Below the pieces are notes generated by a model. It was not told the DNA's origin, did not search any database, and was given only the letters and a program-made list of their open reading frames with translations. The position numbers and the translations under genes were made by a program. Shown here piece after piece: positions 11,701 to 24,242 of a DNA stretch of 64,000 bases (positions within the stretch are counted from its first letter, which is position 1; each line of letters begins with the position of its first letter). The stretch comes from Nephrocerus scutellatus. Taxonomy: Eukaryota > Arthropoda > Insecta > Diptera > Pipunculidae. The stretch covers positions 28,922,254 through 28,986,253 of the forward strand of contig OX352765.1 in NCBI GenBank assembly GCA_947095585.1. The letters run 5' to 3'.

Positions 11701-12884
11701 TCTTTCATCGAACTTTTCTAAACACCAACTCGATCAATCTATTATTCAAATTTATGTTACACCGTTAGTTTGCAATTGCAATTTAGATGCAATTCAATTA
11801 TCGGCACATATTTAATGCTTCTCTCTATGAGTGTGTGTCTGTATCTAATAAAAAAAAACGTATACTTTTTTTCAATCTAAAAAAACGAAAGCCCGAATCG
11901 ATCTTTTCAAAAGTTTCCTTTTGTGGTCAGTGTGTTGTTATCATTGGTCGTCGGATGCAATTCTCAAACGGTGCTACTGCTGTTGTTGTATTCCCAGGGC
12001 ATATCACTGAAAATCCGATTGGAGTTGCGTCAGTTGGTGCATTCGGTATGGTGTTTACTGTATGCTAACCCACATGAGATTTGGCAAAATGTTTGTTCAC
12101 CGCTCACAGCGTGCGCAATCATTTAAGCCAAACGACTGACGCGACGCACCGAATCAGTATTTGGCAGGCGTTACACAGAAATTGGCTACAGATGAAGTGG
12201 GCAAAAATATGATTAATAATTGCGATTGTGGCCAGCAGCCACGGTTGCAGTGTGTAAATTTATCTTGCACAGCACAAGCACACTCATGTCTGGAGGTCAG
12301 TGGTGATGGTGTAGCCCCATGGGTCTTCGGTGTGTTCCTACTGTAAGGGTTATGTCGTCGATTGTCGGTAAATCGGTAGATGGTTTTTTGATGAATTGAT
12401 TGAATGCATTCCATGAGTGTACAATTTATTGCCTGTTGTCTGATGCCTGATTCGATTGAAGTTGGCCGGCAGTTCACATTGGTGGGTGTCATTGGGGTAA
12501 GCCTCTAATGTCGTGCTGGGTGGAAATGAAAAGTTTATGCATTGGGATCGTTGCATAACTTCACCCGTGATCATATAGCTGCAGATTAAAGGAGTATGGT
12601 TAGGGATGCACCTTATAAATTTTAAAACGCCAAAAAATAACTGCTGTCCCATTACCACACTTATTCAGCTGTTTAACGAACATTCAGTAATATGATTCAT
12701 ATGATTCGCTGATATTCAAGACACATGTGCTTTGACATCTTCTCTACTCCTCTGCTAAAAATAAGTAAATAAGTTCATTGATTTACTAACGCTAATGGGT
12801 TGCAACGATAGATCGCCTCCTCATGGTCCTGGCAAACAAAAATATCTATAAATAACAGAATGTAGTCCACACAAAATATCACAC
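11701..12884. other. No recognised gene
   Basis: Overlapping open frames on both strands (for example 12154-12492 and 12350-12658 on minus) have no motif I recognise. The sequence is moderately GC-richer near 12150-12330. It may be low-copy DNA or an old repeat. Confidence 0.45.
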
Positions 12885-15416
12885 AAAACGACACATTTAA
12901 GAGCTTATAGGCCCGTCAGTTCGTATTCTGCAGCTCAACATAGAAGGAATTAGTAAATCTAAAAGCGAATGCATAACAAAGTTTCTTTCGGACAACGTCA
13001 TTAACGTAGCAGTCATACAAGGAACACACACGGCATCCGAAGATAACTTAAGAAAATGAGGAATTATACATGGGAATACAGAAATCGGAGTTATATGTCA
13101 CCACGCGTACGGATCTGGTACATACGCAAGAATAAGTGTAAACAACTAGAACCCGAAACAGCAGATAAACTGCTTAAGTCCCTCTACAAGGCACGCGGTG
13201 CAAAGTGGCTAAGCACAGTTGAAAATATCAACTGCGTGCAAGTCGAAAAGCAAACTGGGAAGCAGCACAACAATAGCCACACCAAATTGCTGATAGAATT
13301 GTGAAGCTCTTCAAGATCTCCTCAGTCAAAGTAGAAAGAAGAGTCCCAAACTAAAGAAAAGAAAGTCTCAATTACCGAGTTTTCAAAAAATTTTACCATT
13401 GAGGAAGTTGAAGCTGCACTCCTTACGCACATGCCTGGAAATTCTGCTGGCCTAGATGGAATTTTTCCGAGTTTCTCCTTCATAGTGGAATGCATTTCAA
13501 AAGTTGGCTCGTACGCTTCTATTCAGAAATTCTATAAACAGAAATCTTCCCTAACGAACTGAAGAAGTCAAAAATAATCGCCTTGCATAAGCCTAGGAAA
13601 CCCAAAGATGAACCAGAAAGTTATCAGCCCATTACACTGCTCAGTGTTGTACACAGGGTTTCCGAAAGACTTATTTACAACAGAATAGAACACACCATAA
13701 ACGCAGTAGTACCAATGGAACAGGTAGGCTTTAAATCTGGGTGCAGCTGATGCGACCAAGCGTTGGCCCAAACCACACACATAGAAGCACGACATCAAGC
13801 CAAGCTTAAAACATCTATTGCGTTTATTAATCTCACAGCTGCGTACGACAGAGTCTGGAGGTACAGTCTCATCTACAAACCTCTCCAGATCGTATACTGC
13901 ATCAAAATAAGAACAATTCTTAATAACATGCTCAGTGATAGATCGTTTTAAGTCTTTACCGATAATGCAAATATCCGGCCAAGAAAACTCAACAATGGCC
14001 TACCGCAGGGATCAGTGTTAGCACCACTACATTTCAACATCTACACCTATGATCTTCCAGAGAAGAAAGAAAAGAAGTTTTCATATGATGACGACCCACG
14101 GCTACCCAACACCAAAACATAGCACAAATGGAAAAAATACTTACCGCAGACCTTTCTGAACTGAGCTTATACTACAAAAAATGGAGGTTATGTCTCAGTA
14201 TGAGCAAAACGTAGGTTACTTGTTTCCACCTTAACGACAAACTCACGAAAACAAAACTTAAAGTAAGATTTAACAACGTGTATCTTACTCACAACCCTGC
14301 ACCAAAATACCTGGGAGTCATCCTGACCAAACGTTGTCATTTAAGGAGCACCTTAGAAATTCTGCCGTGGGTGCCGTGGCTCAGTGGAAAAGCGCATGGC
14401 TACTAAGCAGGGGTTCGTAGTTCGAATCCCAGTAACACCAAAAGTATTTTTCACGGTGTCCCACCTCTCGTGAATGGGTGACAAACTTCCGAGAGTAATA
14501 ACTCGTCACCTTCTTGAGATCTCCCGATCCGGCCTTAAATTGTAGGTCTCTTCTAATTTTGTCCAAAAACATACATGCACAACACAAATGGTCGCGAGAA
14601 GCTGGGCCTTGGACCGCAACGGTTTGTCGCGCCGAAGGTTATTATTATTTTTTACTCTTACTCTTTACTCTTTACTGAAAACTCGAAAACACATCATCCA
14701 GAAGTAAACGTCAACCATATGGGAAGCACCTGCAAAGACACTCCGCTTGGCCAGTCTGGACTTGGTTCTCTCCGCTGCTGAATACTGTTCCCCAGTCTGG
14801 GTCAATAGTGCTCACACAGATAAAATAGACTGTCAACTAAATTCTTCAATTCGCATAATCTCAGGAACAATCAGCGCAACACCAACCCGATTTCTCCCCG
14901 TACTAAGCTATATACAGCCTGCAAAGTCTTAGCTTTGCTCTTCTACGAGAATATGAGAAAATCAATGACAACAACCTTCTTCCCATTCATGAAGATAACG
15001 AGCGTAGCGCCCTTTCCCGTATTAAAACCCGACGCCCACCTCTGAACTAGCCCAAGAACTAAAGAGTACGAACTTCGAGGCAATATATTTCTGGAAATAC
15101 GAGTTGGATTCCAGTTCTAGTAACGACTTGTTTTATATCGAAGACTCGACAACCATACCTACTGGCCACGACCTCCCTAGGAACATTTGAGTTAGCCTAA
15201 ATCGAGTGTGAACAGACAAAGCTAGATGTGCCGCAACGCTCTATAAGTGGGAAGCAGCTGAAACACCATTTTGTGACTGTGGAAACTATGTGCAAAACAT
15301 CATACACGTGGCTACCGAGTGCGCACTTAGAATGTACCAGGGCGACCCGAACAATTTTATAAAAGTATCTCCAGCTGTTACCGATTGGCTACAAAATCTT
15401 GACATTCAGTTATAGA
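12885..15416 (+). mobile_element. Non-LTR retrotransposon (AP-endonuclease/RT type), 5'-truncated, split by a SINE
   Basis: The endonuclease N-terminus is readable (ILQLNIEGISKSKSECITK, then VAVIQGTHT and ICHHAYGSGTYARI). Most of that domain is then deleted. The RT follows: VEAALLTHMPGNSAGLDGI, KIIALHKPRKPKDEPESYQ, ITLLSVVHRVSERLIYNRIE, INLTAAYDRVW, NGLPQGSVLAP and FSYDDD where FxYADD is expected, so the catalytic box is altered. The thumb piece PKYLGV precedes a SINE at 14368-14652. LINE coding resumes with LKTRKHIIQK, LVLSAAEYCSPVWVNSAHTD and the C-terminal FCDCGNYVQNIIHVATEC, ending NLDIQL-stop at 15412-15414. Several stops and frameshifts make it a fossil. No RNase H domain is seen. Confidence 0.93.
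14368..14652 (+). mobile_element. tRNA-derived SINE, copy 2 (best promoter boxes), inside a LINE
   Basis: The polymerase III A box is TGGCTCAGTGG at 14377-14387 and the B box AGTTCGAATCC at 14419-14429; both fit consensus well. The intervening tRNA-like stretch includes AAAAGCGCATGGCTACTAAG. The body shares CACCAAAAGTATTTTTCACG, CCACCTCTCGTGAATG and GGCCTTGGACCGCAACGGTT with the other copies, then ends in GCCGAAGG plus a TTA repeat and a TTACTC-rich tail. It interrupts the RT thumb region of the surrounding LINE, so it inserted later. Target-site duplications are not clean. Confidence 0.92.
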
Positions 15417-17764
15417 ATCTTCATTGTGCAACATTATTATAATAATCAAATTATGGTTTTTTGTCTGTGTTATATCTGTTAATGTTAAATGCATATTTTT
15501 GGCCATCGCTAAATAAACTAACGCCCATGCTGTGTTTAGCATTAAAAGGTTGCGCATCCCTTGAGCGTGTGTACATATCAAAAAAAAAGTAATTTCATGG
15601 AAGGTATGCATCTGTTGAGAATTTACTTAGGACCTAATTACTCACATTTACTTTAATACTTTCAATAATTGTTACTGCATTCTCTACAATTTCAATGATT
15701 CAGATTCTATCCATCTTTGTAAGCAAAAATTATGGACTTAATTATAATGTAAATTTAGCTTATATTTCGGACTTGCGGACCATTATTAAGGTCCGATTAC
15801 TTTTCTTACTATTCAGAAATTAATGAATGAATTAATGTTGCTATCATTGACCGAATTAAAAATTAAAATTCAATGAAAAGTTCGCTAAAGTAAATTTTTA
15901 AGTGTAATTCGATAAAGGTACACAGAGATTTGTCAACTCCTTATTTAAAAAAAGAATAATTAGTCGGATTCGTGCATGCACTATCCTGTATTACTGACAC
16001 TCGTAGAGCGATGGAAACTTCCTGTGTCCACTTAGTCAATAAGTGAACTTTATGTACAGTGCTTCTGTTGATTAATTAGGCACGGTAATGATGCAAACTC
16101 TCTGCCTTCCTTACTCTGAAACTTAACAGAAACATTAACTGCACTAATCACTGAGTAAGAAGGTCTGCATCGTATGCATAAAACCCTTGATGGCAAAACA
16201 TCCCACACGTGGTCAAATCTTAATGAATTTAATGCACAGACCGCGTATTACTGTCAGCTTAACATCTGCGCATTGTCAACATGAATCAAGTCTCGTTATA
16301 TCCGACCAATAGGCGTTCGTGCGAGTAATCGAACAAAACCACAGGCCCAATGTGTTGACGTAAGTAGGCGATAAATGTACATACACATATATGAAATGTA
16401 CGCTTGCGCACGCAGCGATTCATCAATGAATTATTTAACGTGAATGAAAATGAATGCGACTCTTTGAAAGTTGAATTTACTTTTCTCAGAAAAACTAAGA
16501 GTGGAAATTACGAAACATCCTCTATAATTTAGTAGCTGCTGCATGCACCAACAAAAACAGCAACATTGCGGAGACTCCACGGTTTTTCTGCACATTTTTT
16601 GCCGCATCAAGTTAGCAAAACGGAGAACGCCCACACATTTGGGGTCATCGTTAGTCAACATTGTAGATTGTAAGGCAACGCCACTAAAACGAAATAAAGA
16701 AGCAATTGGTACAATCTGTCAACTAACGCCTTCCATGACTTCCATAGTGATACCCATGGTAACTGCAAAAGGAAAAATTAATGTATGTGTGTGGAATGGA
16801 GCTGTTTTGCTTCAACAACAAGTCAACAGAATAGCTACTAATATATAAAAAGGATTCGTAATAAAAGATCTCTTGTCTTCCTGTAGTACGAAACAATATA
16901 CCACAAGCGACAATCCTTGGTACTGCACTCTTTTCTTGATATGCGAACGAGTTGTCAGAAATTTCATAGCTTTACAATTTTCTTGTGAGTGAGGTTGATG
17001 AAAGAATACATCTTAGATCGATCAAACTATCCCTGAATATATACTATTCAAAGCGTTGCTGTACCTTCATGAAAGAGTTCGTAATATTTCTGTTCTCATC
17101 ATAGACTGTAAACTTCGTGAGCTGGTCAAATAATTCTGTCTACAAATACTAAATTGATGCTGGTAAATTCTTGTCTTTTGTCTGTTTTAATTTAAGGGCA
17201 CAAAATCTTTATCAGCTTGAACTAACATTCTGTAGGTATATAACAGCATCGGTTGCAATAGATTCCGTTAGCTTTCAAGTTTTGCAAGCTTATGAGAGTA
17301 CTAAGCGGACATTAGATCTAAAAATGGTGAGCAATTTGCAAAGGGTATCAGACTATGAAACATCACTCCATTTATCAGACTTTGCTTGATTTGTTTAGTT
17401 AAAAATATCATGTAATGGAGCGTAAGCCATCTGTTCAAAGCAATGAATCACAATTAATGAGTTGCCGAAGAGTATCAATACACGAATCTGATAGATCCAT
17501 ATCATTAGCATTGGCGTACTACTTTCCCATAAAGAGGAATCTCGAAGATCCTTGAAAAACATTTGTATTTTGTCAAGTAATCTATTACTAAATGAAGAAT
17601 GAATTTCGAAAATACTACGTTCTGGTTTGGAGGTAGGACGCGATCCACTTTCATTAAGAGTGCCCTATTTTGTTTTCTAATAAAACATCAGCTCGAATTC
17701 AGTATATAAAAACAATTATAATACCATCAATGCCATTGATTATAGAAAACAATATCATTCAAAT
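15417..17764. other. AT-rich stretch, no recognised gene
   Basis: Open frames at 16431-16661 (-) and 16543-16848 (+) overlap on opposite strands and match no family I know. The remainder shows no repeat or RNA gene. Confidence 0.5.
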
Positions 17765-18610
17765 TTCCACAAATTCATCCCACTATGCAAGGACTCCACA
17801 ATATTTCAAGTGGAACTTTACGCAATAAATGCTGCAACCAAGAACTTGCTAGCAAGAGGGCTAACAAACTCAAAAATAAATATAATCTCTTACAGTCAAG
17901 CCGTGCTAATAACACTAAACAAGTATGAATTTCGATCAAAGATAGTCATCGAATGCCACAATGCTCTAAATAATCTGGCAAAAGATAACAATGTCAAACT
18001 TATTTGAGTACCAGGACACGAAGGGCATACTCGTAATGAGATGACCGTACTAATGGCAAAGAAATTAGCGGAAACTTCATTCATAGGACCGAGCCCTCTG
18101 TATGGATTCTATAATGCAGATATAAATAGTGAAATAAAAAACTGAACAATAGAATGCACAAAAACATACTGGGTCTTCATTATTCAAGGAAATTTGTAAA
18201 CGTTAACAACAAAAAGGCAAAAGAGGTCATCAATTTAAAAAAAACAAGAACTAAGAATCTTATGTGGAGCCCTAACAGGACACTATACTTGTAAGTGTCA
18301 TTTACACAAAATAGGAATCAGCAATGATGAGACCTGCAGTTATTGCAATGAGGTATATGATACAATGGAGCACCTCCTAGCAGATTGCCAAGCCCTAATA
18401 AAATGAGGGATAAACACTATGGGAAAAATAACTATAAGTAATAATAATAATAAAAATAACTATATAAGAACATTATCAACAAATCACAGCCAAAGAATAA
18501 TACAGTTTATCAAAAGTCTAAAAGATTTCTAGGCTCAAAGAATTGGGGGGCACAACAGCCCCATGTAAGTCGCAGTGCAAGTGGCTTGTACACACCCCCC
18601 AATTCTCATC
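17765..18610 (+). mobile_element. LINE C-terminus: RNase H domain and zinc-knuckle tail
   Basis: An RNase H-type domain is readable from FQVELYAINAATKN through INIISYSQAVL to VPGHEGHTRNE, where a stop replaces the expected Trp before VPGH. After more frames come RILCGALTGHYTCKCHLHKI and the cysteine/histidine tail CSYCNEVYDTMEHLLADC, typical of R1/I/LOA-like LINE ORF2 ends. Multiple stops show it is dead. The 3' part carries an 11-bp inverted repeat (18540-18605) and an ATCGT-rich stretch near 18606-18632. Only the last part of the element is present, consistent with 5' truncation. Confidence 0.88.
18540..18605 (+). repeat. Hairpin at LINE 3' end (11-bp perfect stem)
   Basis: GAATTGGGGGG at 18540-18550 is exactly complementary to CCCCCCAATTC at 18595-18605, with a 44-nt loop. 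It sits in the 3' region of the LINE fragment, where RNA structure can guide reverse transcriptase. That role is inferred. Confidence 0.8.
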
Positions 18611-18689
18611 GTATCGTATCGTTTCGTATCTCATCGTAAGCCACTGTGTCACTTTTCTCATGCAAAAAAGGCATTGGAAACAAGTGGGG

Positions 18690-19250
18690 TCTTCAACCCC
18701 ATATCATTCAGTGGCTATATACAGCGGTAGTAAGACCTACACTTTTCACCGGGATGCTGTATGGTGGACTGCCTTTGATAAAGCTCTAAATCGTGACAAT
18801 CTAAGCATAATGCAAAGATCAGCTTGTTCATATATGAGCGGAGCACTTCGCACAACTACCACGCCGCACTAGAGATTCTGTTCCACCTTAAATTACTCGA
18901 CATATTAAGTAGGCAAGTAGCTGCTAGCGTGGCTATTCCCCTCAGTGCAACCTCCCAGTGGACCAGAAATTAAATCGGACTCTCCTCTGTTCTGAATTCG
19001 TTCAGGATTACAATGGGCAACACAGACTACACCATTCCAAAACTTCAATTCAACTGAAACTTCCAGGCCACCATCCCCTATAGATCATTATGAGAAGAAC
19101 GGGAAGATGAATACATACCTATTTAAACAGACGGGTCAAAAACTAATGATCCGGTTGGCGGAGTTGTTTTCTTAAAAAGGCTAAATCTTAGTCTCTCTTT
19201 CCGTCTTCCTGATCACTCGGTTTTCCCACCGAATGCCACTTTAACCTAAC
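18690..19250 (+). mobile_element. Second LINE fragment (RT thumb to RNase H start)
   Basis: The frames YTAVVRPTLFTGMLYGGLPL, then a clear companion in another frame (WWTAFDKALNRDNLSIMQRS), then ACSYMSGALRTTTTPH are typical of the post-RT region of RNase H-bearing LINEs. The RNase H start follows as TDGSKTNDPVGGVVF and SLSFRLPDHSVF. It then breaks off near CCTAACTTAAC, a TAACCT-like end. Frameshifts and stops are frequent. It lies directly downstream of another LINE tail on the same strand but is not its continuation, since the domain order would be reversed. Confidence 0.85.
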
Positions 19251-19650
19251 TTAACTTTGCATATATGTCTATCTCCGGTGACAAAACTTTTTGTAAAAAT
19301 TTGGAAGTGATGGGGCCGAAGGGCGGAGAAGCTTCCATATATATTTTTATAAATAAACCCAATTTTATTCAAAACTAGCGGAAATACCTGGCGTTTCGCG
19401 GCTGTCCCATACCACTGAGCCCTACCCAACTTACAAACCGCCCACTGACTTCCCGCTCATTGACCTCCCGCTAACTGACCACCACCACAGTTTTCCAGTT
19501 TAAGGGCAACTTTGTTAATTTTTCTTTCCGTATAATCCTTGGTCTTACAATTACGAACACAACAAAAAAAAAATCAGCCAAATCAGTCGAGCCATTCTCA
19601 AGTGATGATCTTTCATTCATGCGGCAACTGATTTTTATTTATAGAGAATA
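19250..19650 (+). repeat. Dispersed repeat, third copy with a distinct 3' part
   Basis: The start (TCTCCGGTGACAAAACTTTT, GGAAGTGATGGGG) matches the 7386-7645 family. The rest includes GGCGTTTCGCGGCTGTCCCA and ATCAGTCGAGCCATTCTCAA and ends in TTTATTTATAGAGAA. It may show the missing 3' half of the family. No coding potential. Confidence 0.6.
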
Positions 19651-21404
19651 GCCCGAGAATTTACATAAAAATTTGAATTTCTATAGATTAGTTTATTTAT
19701 AGTTGTTATTTTCCCTCAATATAACACTTAAGAGTATTTTCTAGTAAGATAAAGGAATGAATTAATATACAAATAATAAATAATTATTAAAATATCTCTT
19801 ACGATCGTATGATACCCATATCCGTTCGAAGAATCATTTGCACACAATGGGTTGTAATTTAATTCAAGGATATATATTGACGTTGGCAGCTTAAGTGTAA
19901 TAAGAATATCAAATTATGAAACACACCAACCCTTTTGCTTGACAATCTAACGATCACAAATATAGATCAAGAGTAATAGTGCTGCATAATAATGAACAGT
20001 TGTCAGCTATAGAGTACTTTTGTGCAGCATAATTTCCATTTCTGCAAGTTGCACGAATGAGATTCAAATCTGCGCATTCTAGAAAGCGTGCGCAGTTGTA
20101 TAACGATTCATATATTTCAATTGAATTTTCATATTTCTGAATTTGTTGAATATTTTATTCAAATTACAAATGAGAAACGCCTGACTAATGTGACACATAT
20201 ATCCGTGTGCTAATTATGATTGCAAGCACCAGAAACAAATACCCAATAAATATTTGAATCCTGTTCTACACAGCCATAAGACTTCAAACAAGTCGTCTCA
20301 ACTTCTCTCACATACATATAAATAGAAATTATCCAATATGCTTATTTTATTGACGCTCTAAGTAACCTGTTTAACATAACGCGGTTAACTGAATTGGTGC
20401 GTTCGTCAAGGGGCTAAGCGCCAACTTTATCGAACAGCGCAGTTGAATTCGAATCAGCGTTGCCTCAAATCATAAGTAAATAGCAAATGTGGGTCCAACT
20501 GTCGTCTATAAAATCAATTTGTTACAACAACCAATTAAAGTTATTATTGATTAGGCCGATCTGTTCTACAAAACTGGTTCTGTTTTAGATTGAGCAAAAA
20601 TAAATATGTAGTCCAGACGTAGGTATGTCAAAAGCGTAACGATCTCTGACTAACGTAGATTTTAGCTGGAAAGTGTTTAGGGGAAAAAAGTGCCGATAAT
20701 TGCTTTGATTCTGCTATGAGGAGCAACACATGTTCGTGAGACTTCTAGGCGGCCAAACAAAGAATTCAACTACCACGAAATTTCGTTTGTGAGCTATTTT
20801 GCAATCCTGCTTAAATCATAAATAAGTCATATGCGTCTATAAGTTCAATGACTACCTTTTTGAGGATACATCGCAACTTCTTGTGTATGTCATGTGAACT
20901 TTCGTTGAGATTGAAATATGCCTCACAACTAAATATCAATTTTCTCTGGAATTCATCATCAAGCTGTTGCTGTTGTTTCAAAATCCTGAAGGTTTTATTA
21001 CAAGCAGTAGCACAAGTTCTATATTTATGAAACTGTTAGCATGGTACTTTAGATTAGATCAGTTAATTACCCAGTAAAAGATAGGCAATCTCAGACAATC
21101 TCTATTAACCAACTAATAATAACCAAATAATAACCAACTAAAAATAGCAAAATCTTTCGTACTTTTCGTAGCAGTTTTTATGCGCCTAAATCTGAGAAGA
21201 GCTTAAAGCTGAGCAACCCAAATTTCTTAAGCAATCTAAAACAGCTTTTCTACTTTTCAGTCGATGGTTCACACTATTAACAAACAAAACACACACTCAC
21301 GAAAAAAAAAAAAAAAACTTCTCGCTTAAGCATATGGCATAGTTATTCATATTTACAAGGCAGATGTACTCGTAACCTTGTCATATATAGACTTCAGGGC
21401 CCAG
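19651..21404. other. AT-rich stretch, no recognised gene
   Basis: Nothing coding was identified. A moderately GC-richer segment at 20395-20470 and an A-run at 21302-21317 are the only notable textures. Confidence 0.5.
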
Positions 21405-22160
21405 TAGCATTGAAGGTAATAGTGTGAAGAAAAGCTCAACTTATCGAATTCATGGATAGAGTGAGTTGTCCAATAATAGCCGTCAATGAACAGACTAATG
21501 CCTTAAATACAGGAAAATTCAGAGTCCTGTATACAAATCCACAGGCTGATGTTATAGCTATTGAGGGGGAGTTAAGATAATAGATTATGTATTGGAATCT
21601 ATTATCTTAAAAGAAGATCATTTATATGGACAGTCATGCGGTCATAAAATCGTTGGAAGCAGTCTCACTAACATCAAAGGTGGCGTTGAGGTGTCACTCC
21701 TCTCTTAACAATATGGGTGAGCAGTTGAGCATAAGAATCATTCGGTTCTCGGGCCACTCAGATGTAGAAGGCAGAGGTTTGGCCAAAACTGGACTTGAAG
21801 CGCTTAACTGCGCTAACCTTTCTGCAAAGACGTGAACTAAAAACGATTGTGGGGATACTGACAGGACACCGCCTTTTGGGAAAATAGGCGAGAAGGTTGT
21901 GTATTGAATATAATGACTTCTGCATGGACGATAAGGAAGAGGAGACATTATAACATCTTTTTTACTCTTGTCCGCCATTAGTTTACAAAAGGCACAAACT
22001 TTGTTGAAAAACCTCTCAGATCTCGAAAAGGACAAAAGGCGATTCATTAAGAGCTTGGGATGGATCCACTAAGAAAGGAAAATGTGTATGATCCTGTAGT
22101 TACACAAATGACCGCTCCTGTTCTACATAAGTAAGCAACTGCTGTTAACTTAAGTTAACC
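21405..22160 (+). mobile_element. LINE C-terminus with RNase H domain
   Basis: The RNase H core is readable as MDSHAVIKSLEAV, RCHSSLNNMGEQLSIRIIRF and SGHSDVEGRGLAK, corresponding to the family's D-S-x-A and G-H-x-G-x-x-G-N motifs with substitutions. Downstream come ILTGHRLLG in another frame, a decayed cysteine tail, and DLEKDKRRFIKSLGWIH before the stop. The end has TTAACTTAAGTTAACCTATC, resembling the TAACCT-type tails of this LINE group. An unusual perfect hairpin (21572-21610) lies just before the DSHA motif and is not part of the normal domain. The element is a pseudogene. Confidence 0.87.
21572..21610. repeat. Perfect 15-bp hairpin
   Basis: TTAAGATAATAGATT at 21572-21586 pairs exactly with AATCTATTATCTTAA at 21596-21610 across a 9-nt loop. 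It sits within the LINE RNase H region. Confidence 0.9.
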
Positions 22161-22409
22161 TATCAAAAATGAAGTGGACAACTTCCAATTTAAATGTGTC
22201 AATCGAATTGATCACCAGAACCGAACCGATGTTGACAGAATTTTGGTAATTAGTATGAGTCAGTTAATGACCACGCAGCTTAAATTGAAATTCCACATAA
22301 CATTATTTATAGGAGTTGCATGGAAGCAAATGAGATACAAATCAAAAGCAAAATTCAAAATGTCTACTCAAGTCCTGGACTTTATGCCATTCTCAAAGCT
22401 AAATTTATT

Positions 22410-22690
22410 TTTATAATCTTCATATATAAAAATGAAACTTTGTCTGTATTTCTGTATGTCTGTATGGCTGTATGTATATTCACGCATAACTCGAAGACCG
22501 TTCATTCGATAGCTGAAACTTTGTGATGTGGTGGTGATTGTTGGGGGTTAGTGTAGTAGTGTGTAGTTAGTTGACGTGGTGGAAGGCTTGACTCGAAGAT
22601 CGTGTATTTTTTTTCTTTTTATACATAAACTCATTGCAAAGGGACAACTCACTGAATGACTTACGCCACGGCAATAAAGGGGGCTAAAAT
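22410..22690 (+). repeat. Dispersed non-coding repeat, other family
   Basis: It opens with CATATATAAAAATGAAACTT and TCTGTATTTCTGTATG, runs through CGCATAACTCGAAGACCG and a GT-rich stretch, and ends near CACGGCAATAAAGGG. The opening is of a kind common in dispersed insect repeats. A partly similar G/T-rich block occurs on the minus strand at 51630-51850. Family not identified. Confidence 0.5.
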
Positions 22691-24170
22691 GGATTAAATT
22701 CTGCCGATGCAGCTGGTGGTTTTGGTAGTAATCCAGCGATGTTATCGCTTAAATACCTCTTCAAAGTAAGCGATTCTAGCCTTTTACCCATCGAACCAGA
22801 AGTAAGAGTAAGAAGTATTTAAATTTTTTCGGTTTAAAGGTTTAAATGTTTAAAACAAAATTATAAAAATAATTTATAAGTATATAAATAAATAAAAAAT
22901 AAAACTCAAACTAGATAGATTGTAAATATTTACAAACTAATTATTGAAAATATAAATATACGCCATCATAATATATATTTTGGCGGTATTTAGGTAAATA
23001 ATATGACCTTCTCGTGAAAGCTCTTAGCGACGCCAAAAAATTTCAAGGTGCACAGAACGCTAACCTGAACGGTAAAAGCAAGACAGCAAATTTAAAATAA
23101 AACCGTCAAATTTTCATAGGTTATCGTTCTAGGGTTAATGTAATCGATAAGTAACAATAACTATGCAAGTGATATGGCTATCAAAATCAAAATAACAGGA
23201 ACAAGTGTACCAACCCAAAAATAAATTAATATTTGACAATTAGACTGAAAATGAACTCGAAATTTTCGCGAAATTCGTTTTTTTAATCACACCTCGTATT
23301 ATTTCTTATCTACGTCTTTTGTTATCTAAGTTATAGAAACAAATGATGTGAAATGGCATAATAGCTCCTCCCCATTAGTATCATTGAGCACAACCCTTAT
23401 TAAAATTTATTTGTATCTCTGTCTTCTTATCGGAGTTTATTACACATTCGGCAGTGTTCGTACAATAACTAGAAGGATGCAAAAGGGGAGCAATTTCATC
23501 TGTTTGTAAGGTGGTGATACTGCACTCTTTCGCTTAAATAGCGTTGATGGTAGACCATTCGTTGTTCCTTTATTGATAAAACTTGATAAAACGTTACATC
23601 ATAGAACCTCCCTTAATGTTTTCTGATAATGGAAGCAGATGATTGCCTATATATAACCAATATATGATTACATATAACTCATACCTCGACTCGGTATAGG
23701 AAGCCCACTGAAATTCATTGAAATTTTTAACCCGCAAAAGGCAAAAACTTTTTGCTCAAAGTAAAAAAAAAAAATACTAGTGAAAGTATTTCAAGCCCAC
23801 GTAGGTAAAATTATTAGTTAAAACTAATATAGTCAGTCAAGTTATTTATTTATTACTAAAACTATAAAACCTAAGATTGTCGTTTGGTAAATAAAAAAAT
23901 TGAAAAAAAAGAACAAAAAAATGAAGCCGCAAATTAGTTCCCCTTGTTTTGCGATGCGGTCTCATAGCGAATAACAAAAAGGCAATGAACATAATAGTTG
24001 ATCAACCACATATACATAATATAAAATATAAAAACCGCTTAGTGCGTATCTATACAAAATGGCGCAGATGTGAGTTGGTGTGCGATACGTTTTTCGTTCG
24101 CTCCACTAGCGACTGGGGGAAGTATACGAACTGCGCATGACATAGTTTTTTTTTAATTTCTCATTTACTA
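22691..24170. other. AT-rich stretch, no recognised gene
   Basis: Long A/T runs, with no coding or RNA gene signal I can support. Confidence 0.5.
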
Positions 24171-24180
24171 TAGTGCCGAG

Positions 24181-24215
24181 TATAAAAAAGACAAATACAA
24201 CAAAACAAATTTTCT
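24181..24215 (+). promoter_or_regulatory. Candidate TATA core promoter
   Basis: TATAAAAAA at 24181-24189 lies 62 bp before an ATG that opens a signal-peptide-like reading frame. A start site about 25-30 bp downstream would leave a leader of about 30 nt. In AT-rich DNA a TATA match alone is weak evidence. Confidence 0.25.
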
Positions 24216-24242
24216 TTTGTGCCCAGACTGTACGACCATATT

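Noticed and set aside
11070..11768. Two consecutive plus-strand frames of 110 and 115 codons
   Set aside because: No domain resemblance. The composition suits an untranslated or LTR-like block better than protein.
12154..12658. Overlapping minus-strand frames of 112 and 102 codons
   Set aside because: They overlap each other in different frames, lack motifs, and have no splice or poly(A) context.
16431..16848. Opposed frames at 16.4-16.8 kb
   Set aside because: Complementary-strand frames with no motif; likely chance.
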